Shown piece after piece: positions 10,776 to 21,623 of a DNA stretch of 56,661 nt. Positions within the stretch are counted from its first letter, which is position 1. The number at the start of each line of letters is the position of its first letter. The DNA is from Gnomoniopsis sp. IMI 355080. Lineage: Eukaryota; Ascomycota; Sordariomycetes; Diaporthales; Gnomoniaceae. A model generated the notes under the pieces. That model saw only the letters and a list, made by a program, of their open reading frames with translations, was not told the DNA's origin and searched no databases. Made by a program: the position numbers and the translations under genes. The stretch lies in NCBI GenBank assembly GCA_027946555.1, contig JAPEVC010000225.1, positions 1 to 56,661 on the forward strand. Reading direction: 5' to 3'.

Positions 10776-12705
10776 TTATATCCCGTGATCCTTTTTAATC
10801 AGATCTGCCGCCTTCTCCGCGATCATGTAAACCGTAGTCTGAGTGTTCGCTCTTGGAATGAATGGCATAATACTCGAGTCCACAATCCGCAACCTTTTCA
10901 CGCCGTATACGTTAAGACTGGCATCAACTACGCCGCCGTTATCCCGAGGTAGCATAGGGCAAGTTCCGACCGGGTGATTGTTACTGAGCGCCGTAGCTCG
11001 AATATACTCCTTCGCCTTTTTGACAGTATCAAACTTTCCTCCATTCGGCCCTGGCTGTGCCCTGCGGCCATTCGGCTTGAGGTAGGAGGCCATAGGCTCG
11101 GTTCTCGCAAGCGCCTCCACAGCCATTAGATGGCGCGAATAGATCTCGATATCAAGCGGATGGCTCAAATAGCGTGGATCGATAGTAGGTGGGTCATCAA
11201 CATTGTCCGACGTGATATGGCTGCTTCCGCGCGACAGTGGGTGCATAAGGCATGCGCCCATACTAAAAAAGTTACCCTCAATGGGATTCGTCGTCATGCC
11301 GATTTGCCCGGGTCCATTGTGCAGGTTCACCTGCGCAGAAATACCTATCAACGCGCCTGTAGCCTGCGTAGATTCCTGCAGCAGGCGAGTAACGAACTCG
11401 CCGTGAGCGCGCTGAGTGGCCGAAGCGCTTGAGAGACTGGCTTGCGCATCATTCAAGGCTCTCTCAAGGCCAGACGCAGCACCGGAGTCGAGCTTGTCGA
11501 TCGTTTCCGAGAGAATCGGCATGAAAGCATAGCTTGTGAGGGCGCCACTGGTGAGTGGTCCAGCTTTCTTTTCCTGATACATCTCCATGAAGGTCTCAAA
11601 AACTCCAGGTTCTTGGCGTAAGAGAGAATCACCAGTCGCAATTCCATCGGCTACCTCAAAGCTACCACCTGTCATAATATGGTCTTGGAGATTCTCGCCA
11701 ATGCCAGGGTTGTGTAATTGGCAAGAGACGTTGAGACTCTCCAGGAGAGTACTGTTGCCAATACCAGAGAGCTCCAATAGTTTTGGAGTCTGAAAGGCTC
11801 CAGCTGCCAGGATGATTTCTCGGTTCGCTGTCGCTTGATGCTCTTGCCCATGTTTGTCCTTAAAGACTACGGCACGCGCTATTAAGCTGTAATCTGCAGC
11901 TGATTCAAGCACAATCCTGCTGGCAATAGCCCCGGTAAAGACCTCGAGGTTAGCGCGGTCAGATACTGGGGCGTAATAGGCACTGGCAGAGTAGCTTCGT
12001 GTTTTCGTAACGGGGTCGACGCTGGCAGGACAACTGAAGCCTCCGGTACCACCGCCGGTGAATGGATCAGCTGTCAGACCCGCACCCATAGCCTTGAGCG
12101 TGTCCACCCAAGCTTTTCCCAGAGGGTTGGCAGTAGAGTCAGTGAAACTCGCTTGCACGGGACCACTACTCTGTGCGCTATCGTCGATCCAATTGATACC
12201 AACGTGCTCTCTCAAATCGTCGTCTGGGCGCCTCAGAGTGTAGGACTTCCTGAAATAAGGCTCCACGTCCTTCCAAGCCCAACCAGGGTTGCCTATAGCT
12301 TCCCACAAATCGAACCCCACTGCGGAGGGCGGAACGAACACCTCAGCATTAAGGCCGCTGGAGCCCCCAAGAAGGCGACCCTGTGGTTGGCCAATTCGAC
12401 GACCATTCAGATGTTCCTTGTTCGGTGTCGGCCTAAGTAAAAAAGTCTCTCCTAACAGCAGTTCAGTTACAACTTACTTGTGGCGTTGTGACAAAGTCCC
12501 AATCAAGATCAGTGCCCAGAATAGCAGACCACAACGCTGGAACGACGACTCTGGGATCCTGCAAAGCATTGTCCCCGGCTTCAAGAACCAGGACAGAAAC
12601 GTTCGTATTTTCGGTCAGCCGTGCTGCCACGACGAGGCCAGCAGTACCCCCGCCAACAACAACGAAATCGAATTCGGTTTGTGTTGGGGCCATCTTCTGA
12701 GACAT
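10776..12705 (-). CDS. GMC-family FAD oxidoreductase, phase conflict at intron 1
   Basis: The protein is a glucose-methanol-choline oxidoreductase of about 605 residues. The FAD-binding VVVGGGTAGLVVAARL is at residues 14-29. GMC signature 1 is GRLLGGSSGLN and signature 2 is GAFQTPKLLELSGIG. The C-terminal catalytic His is in NHPVGTCPM, and the partner Asn is in RANTQTTVYMIAEKAAD. Exon 1 is 12705-12478 and exon 2 runs from about 12432 to 10776. The obvious 45 bp intron has donor GTAAGT right after CAA and acceptor TTAG at 12433. It joins the exons one base out of phase and gives an early stop; no other GT-AG pair fixes this without deleting conserved residues. So the copy may carry a one-base insertion beside the donor, or the sequence has an error. 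No secretion signal is visible, unlike many lignocellulose GMC enzymes. The rest of the frame is intact. Confidence 0.8.
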
Positions 12706-13425
12706 TCGGAATTGATTCGAAACAATGGATTTCCGATAGTACGAAAGGACCTGCGATGTAGCTACTACGACTGGAAATAGATTAATGAGATTCTGAGAAC
12801 TGGTTATTAGCTGATGGAGTGAGCAAGTGGCGACAGGCTAGAAAGGCCGAACTGATAGACTCCCCAGGTGGGCAGCGCACCTGAGCATATCGCTAATGAA
12901 TATGTAAACTTTGTCTTAAAGCCGCCTTTCAAGGGACCTACCGACGGGTATCAGAACCCAATGAGATCAAAGTCCTTGCTTGTTGAAGAAGAAAAAAAGA
13001 GGGGGGAGGGGGTGAATTGGTACCAACGGGCTTGGAAGCCCTCCTTATAAAGTGACCTTATCGAGCCACCATCCAAATGGCTCATTGGCAGATCCACGCC
13101 TCCCTAGGTAGGGCGCTACAGGCATCGGTCTTTATGCGCAGGATAGACTAACAACCAACAGTTACATTAGGATCTCGGGACTGGTACATAAGGTACGAAT
13201 CAATCAATAGGTACAATTCTCCACCGACAAGGCGTGGTTGATTGGCTTCGGAGTACGACATCCGATCAATGGATCTGTGCTGAAAATTGGTTTCGCTAAT
13301 CTCACCATCAAAGCTGTTATTTCTTTCTCGGCGATATCATTAGTAAGCCACAAAGCACAAGATTAAGCCGCGAAAGTGAATCATTCAACCTATCTCAACA
13401 AGAGCTGAAACTTCACATTTCAGTC
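12706..13425. promoter_or_regulatory. Divergent promoter region, GMC and kinase-like gene
   Basis: This is a 720 bp gap between two diverging genes. It includes a purine-rich run near 12990-13010. No specific binding site was recognised. Confidence 0.35.
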
Positions 13426-14766
13426 ATGGGTTTCTTCGACGATTGCAAGCCGAACCGACGATTTAATGCCTACACGAGCGTTGGCTTTCCCCAGGGTCCT
13501 ACGACGTGGCATACCATCGATTGGGACCAGCGCAAGTTTATATTGACCAGCGTCCCAGAGCCTGTTGGTATGAGTGATGAAGGTGAAGAAGTGGAGGAAC
13601 GTATCATCCAAGCTCTTGCCGCCTGTATTGATCAGCTTGACCCAAGCGTCAACCTTGTCAAATTCTCGATGCAGGGTGATTTGCTCTCAGCCTCCTCCGA
13701 CGCGGAAAATGACTCTTCTCGCTCACCACTTTACTGTCCCATTGAACTTATTCCGGTACATATAATACCTGGTGTTGCGTCGAGGGCAGATCTCCTCGAA
13801 GTTGACAGATTGTCTCAGTGCGTGGATCTGGTCTCGTATCGGTCTCGGCCCGGATCAAGGGCCGTATTCAAGTATCAGATTCAACATGACCAGGCGTTGA
13901 GGACCTGGCACGAACTTAATTGCTGGCTGAGGCTTAGCGGGCATCCAAACATTGTGCCATTGGATGGTATTGTCACGGACTTTGAAGATGTCCCTGGCCA
14001 CGGCACTGTCGAGGTGGTTGTTGGCTTCACTTCAGTTTATGTACCTGGCATGACGATGCAAGACAACGTTTCCCGTCTTTTTAGTCTGAAACATCTCAAT
14101 CAACTACTCGAGGTCGTCGAAGACCTTCATCTCAAATTCGGTATTGTTCACCAAGACATAGCTCCACGAAACCTCCTTGTCGACCCGATTACGGATACGC
14201 TGCAAATTTTTGATTTCAGCTGTGCTGGAAAGCTTGGCTGGGAAGGAGCGTCTCAAGACAGCCAGATGTTCAGCAATCCTGGCAACTTCAAGATCGATCT
14301 CTTGGGCGTCGTAGCAACTGTATACGAGATCATTACTCGTGACACTCAACTCGCGGAACAGATTCTTATGGGCGCGGATATATCCACAATCGAGACAAAG
14401 GACTGGCCCAAACACCCGGATGTCAGTCTTGAGGCGGACGTCTCTACTTACAGGGAGAAAGTCCAAGGCTGGTTGGAGCGGCGAAACCAGCCAAAAGACT
14501 TGATTACGCACTATACGCAGGCTTCGAATCCTTTAGAGTGGCCGCAGGCCTGGCGACCGAACATACCGATGTTTGACAACGAGGGCAATCCAGTGGGAGA
14601 CACCCGTCCACGCAGCTCCATACCGAGGGCGGCAATCAGAGCTCTGGGTCTCAAATCTGTCGATTGGGAACGCCCTGCGCACAATAAGATACCAGATGGC
14701 TTTTGTGTGCTTGGAAACGGCAGGTTAGTGGCACAGGCGGACTTGCAACTCAGTGCTTCGAGCTAG
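13426..14766 (+). CDS. Divergent protein-kinase-like protein
   Basis: This is a single exon of 446 residues. The N-terminal 130 residues are not recognised. The kinase-like fold follows: a candidate beta-3 lysine in AVFKYQ (K149), a helix-C glutamate in WHELNCW, the hinge region VVVGFTSVYVPG, and the catalytic loop HQDIAPRNLLVD at 242-253, where the Arg of HRD is Gln and the DxxxxN pair is kept. The metal loop is DFSCAGK at 263, so DFG is DFS. A C-terminal extension of about 100 residues ends in a proline-rich, disordered-looking tail. The HQD and DFS changes make activity uncertain; a pseudokinase is possible. It resembles fungus-specific kinase-like proteins with no known substrate. The start ATG is the first in the frame, and no intron is needed. 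Confidence 0.75.
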   Translation: MGFFDDCKPNRRFNAYTSVGFPQGPTTWHTIDWDQRKFILTSVPEPVGMSDEGEEVEERIIQALAACIDQLDPSVNLVKFSMQGDLLSASSDAENDSSRSPLYCPIELIPVHIIPGVASRADLLEVDRLSQCVDLVSYRSRPGSRAVFKYQIQHDQALRTWHELNCWLRLSGHPNIVPLDGIVTDFEDVPGHGTVEVVVGFTSVYVPGMTMQDNVSRLFSLKHLNQLLEVVEDLHLKFGIVHQDIAPRNLLVDPITDTLQIFDFSCAGKLGWEGASQDSQMFSNPGNFKIDLLGVVATVYEIITRDTQLAEQILMGADISTIETKDWPKHPDVSLEADVSTYREKVQGWLERRNQPKDLITHYTQASNPLEWPQAWRPNIPMFDNEGNPVGDTRPRSSIPRAAIRALGLKSVDWERPAHNKIPDGFCVLGNGRLVAQADLQLSASS

Positions 14767-16142
14767 CCTCAAGCAAAGGGCCCTCGTACAGATAGTTAGC
14801 TGTCAGGTAGAGCAGACAGCTTCATAGCCCAAGGAAATCTGTCATATGGGTCTGCATTCAAAATGAAGTTGAAAATTTTTGTACGAAATCACGCACTAGT
14901 AAACTTGGCAACCGCTGAGGAGCGATGGAATTGGCAAGACGGTCCACACATTCGAAGTGTCCTCAGCCGTGTGATACTTAGGTACTGATCATCAGCAGGA
15001 TGAGGTGCTTACTATAGCGGGCTGAACTTTCGAGTTCATATGTACTGCTCTAGAGTATCTGCGTATGGAAAATCATCTGACCAAGAAGGCTTAAGTTACA
15101 TATTCCCAGATCGAGTGACCATGCTCCTCGGGTGGAGACCTCACTCAAGGTAGCCAACAAGTCCAAGATGCCAGCCCCGGAGACTAGGCAAAGACCTTCG
15201 AAGAAATGAAACGGAATAATGTCCAAATATGAAGTATTTCATGAGCGATAGTTTCTTCTACTTCCACCACAGTAAGTCCGTCCCCCTTGTGACCCGGTGA
15301 CCTGGTCCCTCTACCTAGCATCGCCTCCCTTGCCATAGCTGGGCTCTGTTCTGCTCAATAAACACCTGCCTGTCATCCAGGAGGTTCTTCCAAATGTTAT
15401 CAATTGTGGAATGACTAATGTCACTTGAGAAATTCTCGGAGGATGTCAAAAACTCGTAGGGTAATTCAAGCTGCAGGACGTAGCGTAGTCATCTTTTCAC
15501 ATAGACGTCCCTCTCCGTTTCTTCTATGTCGACGTCGATTGTTTGTCGTGCGTACTTACCTACCTCCTAGGTGAATACTGTCGAATATCATGTGTGCATC
15601 CAAGGCTACGGACCCGCATGCCGCATCCGCCCGCCATGCTTTCCTTGACTTAGAAACTTGAATACAGAAGAAGCAACCATAGCAATTAAGTACAGGTGCC
15701 GCTTCGCTACAACATCCCTCCTCAAATGAATTCTCTACTCTTTCCCCGTTTGTTTCCCACGGAACTTTAAAACCACTTCTCGCTTAGGTAGACTCACTCA
15801 CTCGATAATGAGTGTTAGCCTGCCATGTTGCGACCCAGAGCAGTGACTGCCACGCTGGGGAGACTCCCAAGGTCATGCCTAGCGGATACAATCTGCCCTG
15901 TAGGGGTGATTTTGAGAACGGGTAACGGGTATTTCTATTTAATGATTTGCATCATAATGCCTGTATCCCCTGCAATCCGGTAGCAATCATGTTCTCCTGC
16001 TACTGATAGGGACCTCGCGCGTACCTAGGTATTGTATGCCTAAAAGGGTCATCGTCAGTGCAGGTGGTCACGCCTTCCGCACTGATCCCCCCCTTCTTTT
16101 TGTTTGGGACACAACACCAAGTTGATTTAAAATGCTCTTGTT
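14767..16142. other. Intergenic between convergent genes
   Basis: This 1.4 kb stretch between two convergent genes has no frame with protein character. A TACCTAGGTA-type unit lies at about 16021-16033. Nothing else could be supported. Confidence 0.4.
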
Positions 16143-17962
16143 CTAAACCCTCATGCAGGTCAGTTTGACGCTGTCCGCGTTTCGCATTCTGAGAAGAATT
16201 TCCAGGTTTACATCGTTGACGCAGTCAATGACCCGTTTCCTAGCAGTGTCTTCCCTTTCGCCATGCTCCTTCTTCACTGACAGACGATGGCTCTTGAACA
16301 GGCACGCCAGCACCGCTACTGTCTCAACCCGAGAGAGTTTTGCTCCGGGACAATTTTGGGGACCGTCTGACCAAGGGAAGTAAGTATATGCGGGTGGCGT
16401 CCACAGTTCCTCGCCAAGGACGCCAGAGTCGGATCCGATGATCCACCGAGAAGGCTTCCAAGTGAACGGGTCGGTCCAATATTTTGGATGGGTGTGTATG
16501 GCGAGGAGATGCGGAGAGGTGCCCACACCAGGAGGAATGACTAGTATTTTGTCAGCCACTCTAATAGTCTGTGCGGACCCCTGTGTCCACTTTGGCAGAG
16601 ACATTATGGACGGGTAGAGACGTAGGGTCTCCAGCATAACAGCTTGACAACGCTTTAGTCGAGGGAATGCAGTGTGATAATCCCATTCCTCAACAGGCAC
16701 GTCGCCCATCGAATTCGTTGCGATTGCTGTTATCTCCTCGGAAAGCCAGGTCTGTACGTCGGGATGGGCCGCGAGGAGCATTATGGCAAATGCTAGAGTG
16801 TTGGCTGTTGTGTCGTGACCAGCAAAGTTAATCACAAACATGTTTCCGAATATTTCTTCGATAGAAAGACCCTTTTTGCCGTCTTTGCTCTCTCTCACAG
16901 TAGGCTTTGCAATAATCTCTTTCTCGTGAACATCAAGTGCCCGCACGAACGCGCTCATAATGCCACCCGATCCAGGCTTATTGTTGCTCAAGGCGATCGT
17001 TTCATCCTCAAGCATCTGCTCCATGTGTCTCTTGAAGGCTCTTGCCGCACCGCCTACTCTTACAAGTTTCTTTGGCACAAAAGACCCTTGCAGATATTTG
17101 TATGGGATTATCATGATGAGGATAGCATTATCAAGGACAGTCTGAAGAGCATCGCGATAGCTGGTCGCCTCGCCTTCGGGACTTTTTTCTGCTGAACTGC
17201 GAAAATCGTAAGATTTGCGAAACCCGGTTGCTGCGAGGACGTTAAGCGACAGGGTTCTCGTATCTCTCTGCACGCTCTTGATTCCGGCTTCAGCCTGGAA
17301 TTCCTCAGTCCAAGACCGTAACATGGCTCCGCTTTGACGGAGACTCTCGACCCAAACGAAGTGCATGATGCTCTCGTTGAACGGGGCGGCTAGCACCTTG
17401 CGGTGCCGAGCCCAGTCGTCCCATCCAGCCGTGGAGATGCATGGGCCGTAAACTTCCAGTAACTCTTTCAAAGACAGTACTGGTCAGCAAAATGAAAATT
17501 TGCGAATGATACGAAGATGACGAATCTCTTACTATAGTTCTTGACAGGCCTGATGAAATCGGATCGCCTCAAAAAGAGCTCATGGATGGCGTCGGGGTCG
17601 GTGAACTGCAAATAAAAAGTGACGGGTGTAACCAGAGCCCAGACTGGTCCAAGGCGTACCGCCGGCCTGGACTTTTCTCTGAAATGCCATCCTCGGTACG
17701 AAAAGCGGATGAAGTCAGGATATGATGACCATTGAATAGGTAGTCGGTCGAGAAATTTCCAAACGTGGCCCTGCAAGAAGATCCATAAGAAATTCACTGG
17801 GTCGACGGGGAGTCTCACAACAGGAACGTTCAAGGCGCGGGCTTTGCGGACGTTGATCTCCAGGCACACAAGGCTCCAGATCAAGTGGGTCAATGTGAGG
17901 CCGAGCACAATTTGCAAAATCATAGCAACACGTTCGTTCTTCGTTTTTGACTTGAGTCTCAA
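16143..17962 (-). CDS. Cytochrome P450, second copy, different class
   Basis: Two exons, 17962-17533 and 17479-16143, join across a 53 bp intron (GTAAGA...CAG), giving 588 residues; initiation at the Met 14 codons downstream is also possible. The N-terminal anchor is MILQIVLGLTLTHLIWSLV. The I-helix is AGHDTTANTL, the K-helix ETLRLYP, and the haem loop FPWSDGPQNCPGAKLS with its cysteine near residue 520. This is a conventional oxygen-activating P450, with Trp at the usual Phe position of the haem loop as in several fungal families. It is clearly a different lineage from the P450 at 5.2-6.9 kb, so not a local duplicate. ER-bound monooxygenase activity is expected; the substrate is unknown. Confidence 0.9.
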
Positions 17963-19964
17963 GCTGGGCCGGTCCCATCAACAGTAGAGGACGTAGAGGA
18001 CAATAATTAGGTGAGTATCGTGCTGATCATATCAAGTATGCATTCTGCAGTTTACGTTCTGCTTACGGAAAGAATCCATGCTACTCGCTTCTTACGTAAA
18101 GTCTGGTACCTCGGCTCATGTGCTGAGCAGGATCCAATGCTACTGTTGGCGAACGGTGGGACTCTTTTGCGGCACAGCCTTATCTACAGGAACAATGCAG
18201 CGTTCGGAGTGGAGATCGGCTGCCTAGCAGTACCCAGTGCTACGTTAGATAACTGTGGCACTCTACTTTATCTTCGTTTTCAAGCTTTCAACGGCACAAG
18301 AGAGGCGCCGGGCCAGGCCTGAGCTGAGTAATGCAAATTGGTATTGGAGTAGAATTGTTGTAGTCCTGTGGAGCACGCATACATAGCACTCGAATGTTCA
18401 GCATAATGACTCGTCAAGCTGCATATGTATATTCCTACCTCATCCTCTCGGAAACGATGGCCCAGCTGTCCCAAGCGGCTACTCACTCCTCCAAACGTCC
18501 CGGTGGTCTGGAATTGAAAGGCCCGGCTTATACAAACTTCAACAGATTTATTATCAAATGCTGAGTTGAGAATACGTAATCCCCTAAGGTTGCCAGAATC
18601 TTTTTCCTATATGTTGCAGCTCAAATTATCCTGTGCTGGTCAGTTTTTTTCAACCAAACGATTTGGCTTGGAAGACCCCAGGAATAGTCTCGCCTTTCCT
18701 GATAATAGAAGCGACCATCATCTTAAAGCCATCGTGCCGTTTACTGACGTGCAAATGTATGATTTCTTTCGATATCTAGTGACCTCGACGACGGGGCGGC
18801 CGAGACACATGTCGGCACCTGGTGCAGCAATGATGGTTGCATGGAGACACAGAATAGCCCCAAATATCGACAGGAGTTCGATTCGGAGGCCCTACGCATT
18901 GCCAACCACGGTTGGGTTCCTTGGTGCATCGACAGCGAATCCATCTGGTAAAGGAAGTCACCATTGAATTAATATGGCATTCAACGCTGCCACAGTGTCT
19001 GCTTCGATCGATCACGGTCGTTCCACTGCGAGATCTTTCCCTGCAATGCAAAAGCTGCCCGTTGATACCCCTTCTGTTTTGTTGTCATGCCCTCCAACGG
19101 CGACGGGGCTCCGATAGAGTGGAGCGTGAGTGATTGCATGCATATACTCTTGTCGTTCGGTGGCATATTTTCAACCGGATCGATAGTTAATGTTTTCCAA
19201 CGTTAAAATTATAATAGATAGAGGTAAGATTTCGTGATTCGATAAACCTCAAGTTATTGGACTATAGTGATATAAACCTAACTATGCGGATCATCGTCTT
19301 CTCCAGAAGCATGTCAACGCCTGTCTATGTAGGTTCTTCGATTTTATATATTTCAACCTTGTGAAGGTTTCTAATATTAGAAAATCTGCAATGATATTAT
19401 GCTGTCGCGGCCTCATGACCGACCGACCGATGGTGGCTCACAGCCCTGATGCCAAAAGGTCAGGGTCAAGTTGAAACCCGAATGTTGCAAGACCAGCCTG
19501 TCCAGGTGGCCTGGCCAGAAGAATATGGTCCAGCCTTAGAAGCCAACGGGGAAAAATGTATCACAATCTTGGCCAGAAATCATGGTCAACAGCCAAAGAA
19601 TCGCAAGACAGGCATGAACGAATCGATGGCTATGAGCTTCTTAATAACAGACTAGGCCGCAGCCATAGAAACGCCAACGGACCGGACATCGACCCCTATC
19701 TGGACCCTTTGTATCATGTGCAGAAATAGTTACGGCGTATCTGGCGGCACAGCAGAGGCGTGGAACTTGATGACTGTGAACGAAGAACAGCCAGTGAAAG
19801 ACGGGGATTTGCACGCGCCTGCTTTTCAATGTGCACTTCTTCAACGTCGAGTTAAGTATTTTTCGAATACTTCAAACAACAATATGCGACCCTTGAAAGT
19901 TGGGGCTTGAAAATCGATGATAAATCAAGATGATCTCCCAGAAGAGTTTCATCAAAACTCTAAA
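17963..19964. other. 2 kb intergenic stretch, no gene seen
   Basis: Several short frames (for example 18566-18967) lack splice support and protein-like composition. The part from about 19170 to 19400 is AT-rich. No RNA gene was recognised. Confidence 0.4.
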
Positions 19965-21140
19965 TTATCGGTTCGGGTGAGTCCCAGTCTCTAGGAAAGC
20001 TAAAATATTTGCGAGACCTTGCAAATCCCCTTCCATACTATCGGACTTCTCACGATCTACCCAGCCTTTCGTGAAGCCTCCTCCGAAATCGATGATCCAG
20101 GCGTCACCACGACCATGTTCATCCACCAAAATATTTCCTGCTTTAGCGTCGCCCCAGATAACTCCAGCCTTGTGGAGCATTTCCACAGTATGCTGTATCT
20201 GACTCGCCCATTTTTCCCTCATGGGTAAGGGAGTTTCCTGTGACATGACTTCTTCGTAGTCAAGGGGCATGGCATCTCCAAGGTCGTCGTAGAGCAGTCC
20301 AATGATGCGTTCTGAGTCATCTTCTACGATACCTTGTAGTCGAGATGTACGAACGTCTGATGCGAAACCAGCTGCTTTGATTCTCTCGTATTTGTCGACT
20401 TCCTTTCTTACAAGATCCTCGGCGTCGTCATCCATCTTTTTGAAAAACAGGGTGAGACCGCTCACACGGACAAGGGAAGGATCGTCCATATACTGAGAAT
20501 CTTGTTGTTCGTTGGAAGGCAGAACTTCGACTTCGCTTGTCAAGAAGATAGGGATTGTTGTCTCGGACTGCCAAAGCTCGAAGTCGTCGCTAGATGCATC
20601 CGGGTCTTCGAATCCTTCAGTAACAATCTGGAACTCTGGAATGAAATGTTCTCGTACGATTTTCATTTGACCAGAGAAACGCTGTTTTCCGTAGAAATAA
20701 TCCAAAGTAATTTTGCCGCTTTGTTCGACGGGCAGTCGGGGTGCGATACGCTCAATCTCCACAGCACAAGGGTTGAAAACCCAGTCAAAGCAGTAGCTTA
20801 TGCCCATGGAATCCGAGTTGGGGCTTGGTGGACCATTGACATCGTGGTGCTCGTAGTCGTGAACGTTGACCTCATCATCTTCATTGAGCATTGCATCGTC
20901 GAAAGAGGCCGTGTTGCCATGTTCCAACAGCAAGGTATCCAGAATCTCATGAAATTCCTTTTCTCGTTCAGGCGAGTCGGATATGTCTTTCGAACTGACT
21001 GTGACAGAAAACAAATTCCCGTTACACCAGAAGTCGAGCGTGAACCATCTATATCGGTCTGTTTTTTTATTGCTTGTAGTGAAGCCACTCATCCGATACA
21101 AGGGGACTCCGTCGATAGCCTGGTCGGGTTGCTTCATCAT
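19965..21140 (-). CDS. Atypical kinase-like protein with GDAKAGN catalytic loop
   Basis: This is a single exon of 391 residues. The N-terminal 220 residues are acidic and not recognised. The kinase-like half has a possible beta-3 lysine (LFFKKMD, 233-235), a DLGDAMPL hinge-like segment, the catalytic loop GVIWGDAKAGNILVD (326-340) in which the HRD histidine and arginine are replaced by Trp-Gly, and an intact metal loop IIDFGGGFTKGWVD (349-361). The chain stops soon after, at NILAFLETGTHPNR, so the C-lobe is very short. The Asp-Lys-x-x-Asn arrangement suggests phosphotransfer is still possible. The family is a fungus-restricted kinase-like group with unknown targets. It lies head to head with the SRPK-like gene, 483 bp away. 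Confidence 0.72.
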   Translation of the reverse strand: MMKQPDQAIDGVPLYRMSGFTTSNKKTDRYRWFTLDFWCNGNLFSVTVSSKDISDSPEREKEFHEILDTLLLEHGNTASFDDAMLNEDDEVNVHDYEHHDVNGPPSPNSDSMGISYCFDWVFNPCAVEIERIAPRLPVEQSGKITLDYFYGKQRFSGQMKIVREHFIPEFQIVTEGFEDPDASSDDFELWQSETTIPIFLTSEVEVLPSNEQQDSQYMDDPSLVRVSGLTLFFKKMDDDAEDLVRKEVDKYERIKAAGFASDVRTSRLQGIVEDDSERIIGLLYDDLGDAMPLDYEEVMSQETPLPMREKWASQIQHTVEMLHKAGVIWGDAKAGNILVDEHGRGDAWIIDFGGGFTKGWVDREKSDSMEGDLQGLANILAFLETGTHPNR

Positions 21141-21623
21141 CGCGAGTTGGGATGGTGTTCAGTGTCTGAGTTTGACGAGACCAAGCGGATGGAGTCGCTG
21201 CAGGAAGAGTTTGGGAGTTGACGCGAGGCGTTCAGGTAGCAACTTCCAAGTAGCTGTAAATAAATGCGGCGTTGGTGTTGATATTAAGTTCAGGGTTACG
21301 TTGCGCGCTTAATAGTCTCCGCGTGTGTTTTAGCCAGTAAGGTGTCGTAGCCTGGCCTGGCGACGTTCCTACCCCTGTACATTTCGCCTTACAACAGCAT
21401 ATTCACGCGGTCTACCGACATTTTCCATCTCCCAAAGGGGTGAAGCTGCCTACAGCACCAGCCACCGTCTCTCTTCCGGGTGTGCTTACCCACAGAGGGC
21501 ATTCAGTTGTCTATAACAATGGCATGACGATCGATGATCCTGCTCGTGCTACTAGTGTCTTTCCCATTCTGCATCTGGTAACCAGAAACGAAAGCTTACT
21601 TGTCAACGCTGTAATCCCAAATT
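21141..21623. promoter_or_regulatory. Shared divergent promoter of two kinase-like genes
   Basis: The 483 bp between two diverging kinase-like genes could drive both. No particular site was recognised. Confidence 0.35.

Noticed and set aside
18566..18967. 133-codon frame between P450 and kinase-like gene
   Set aside because: It has no motif, no splice sites and random composition.
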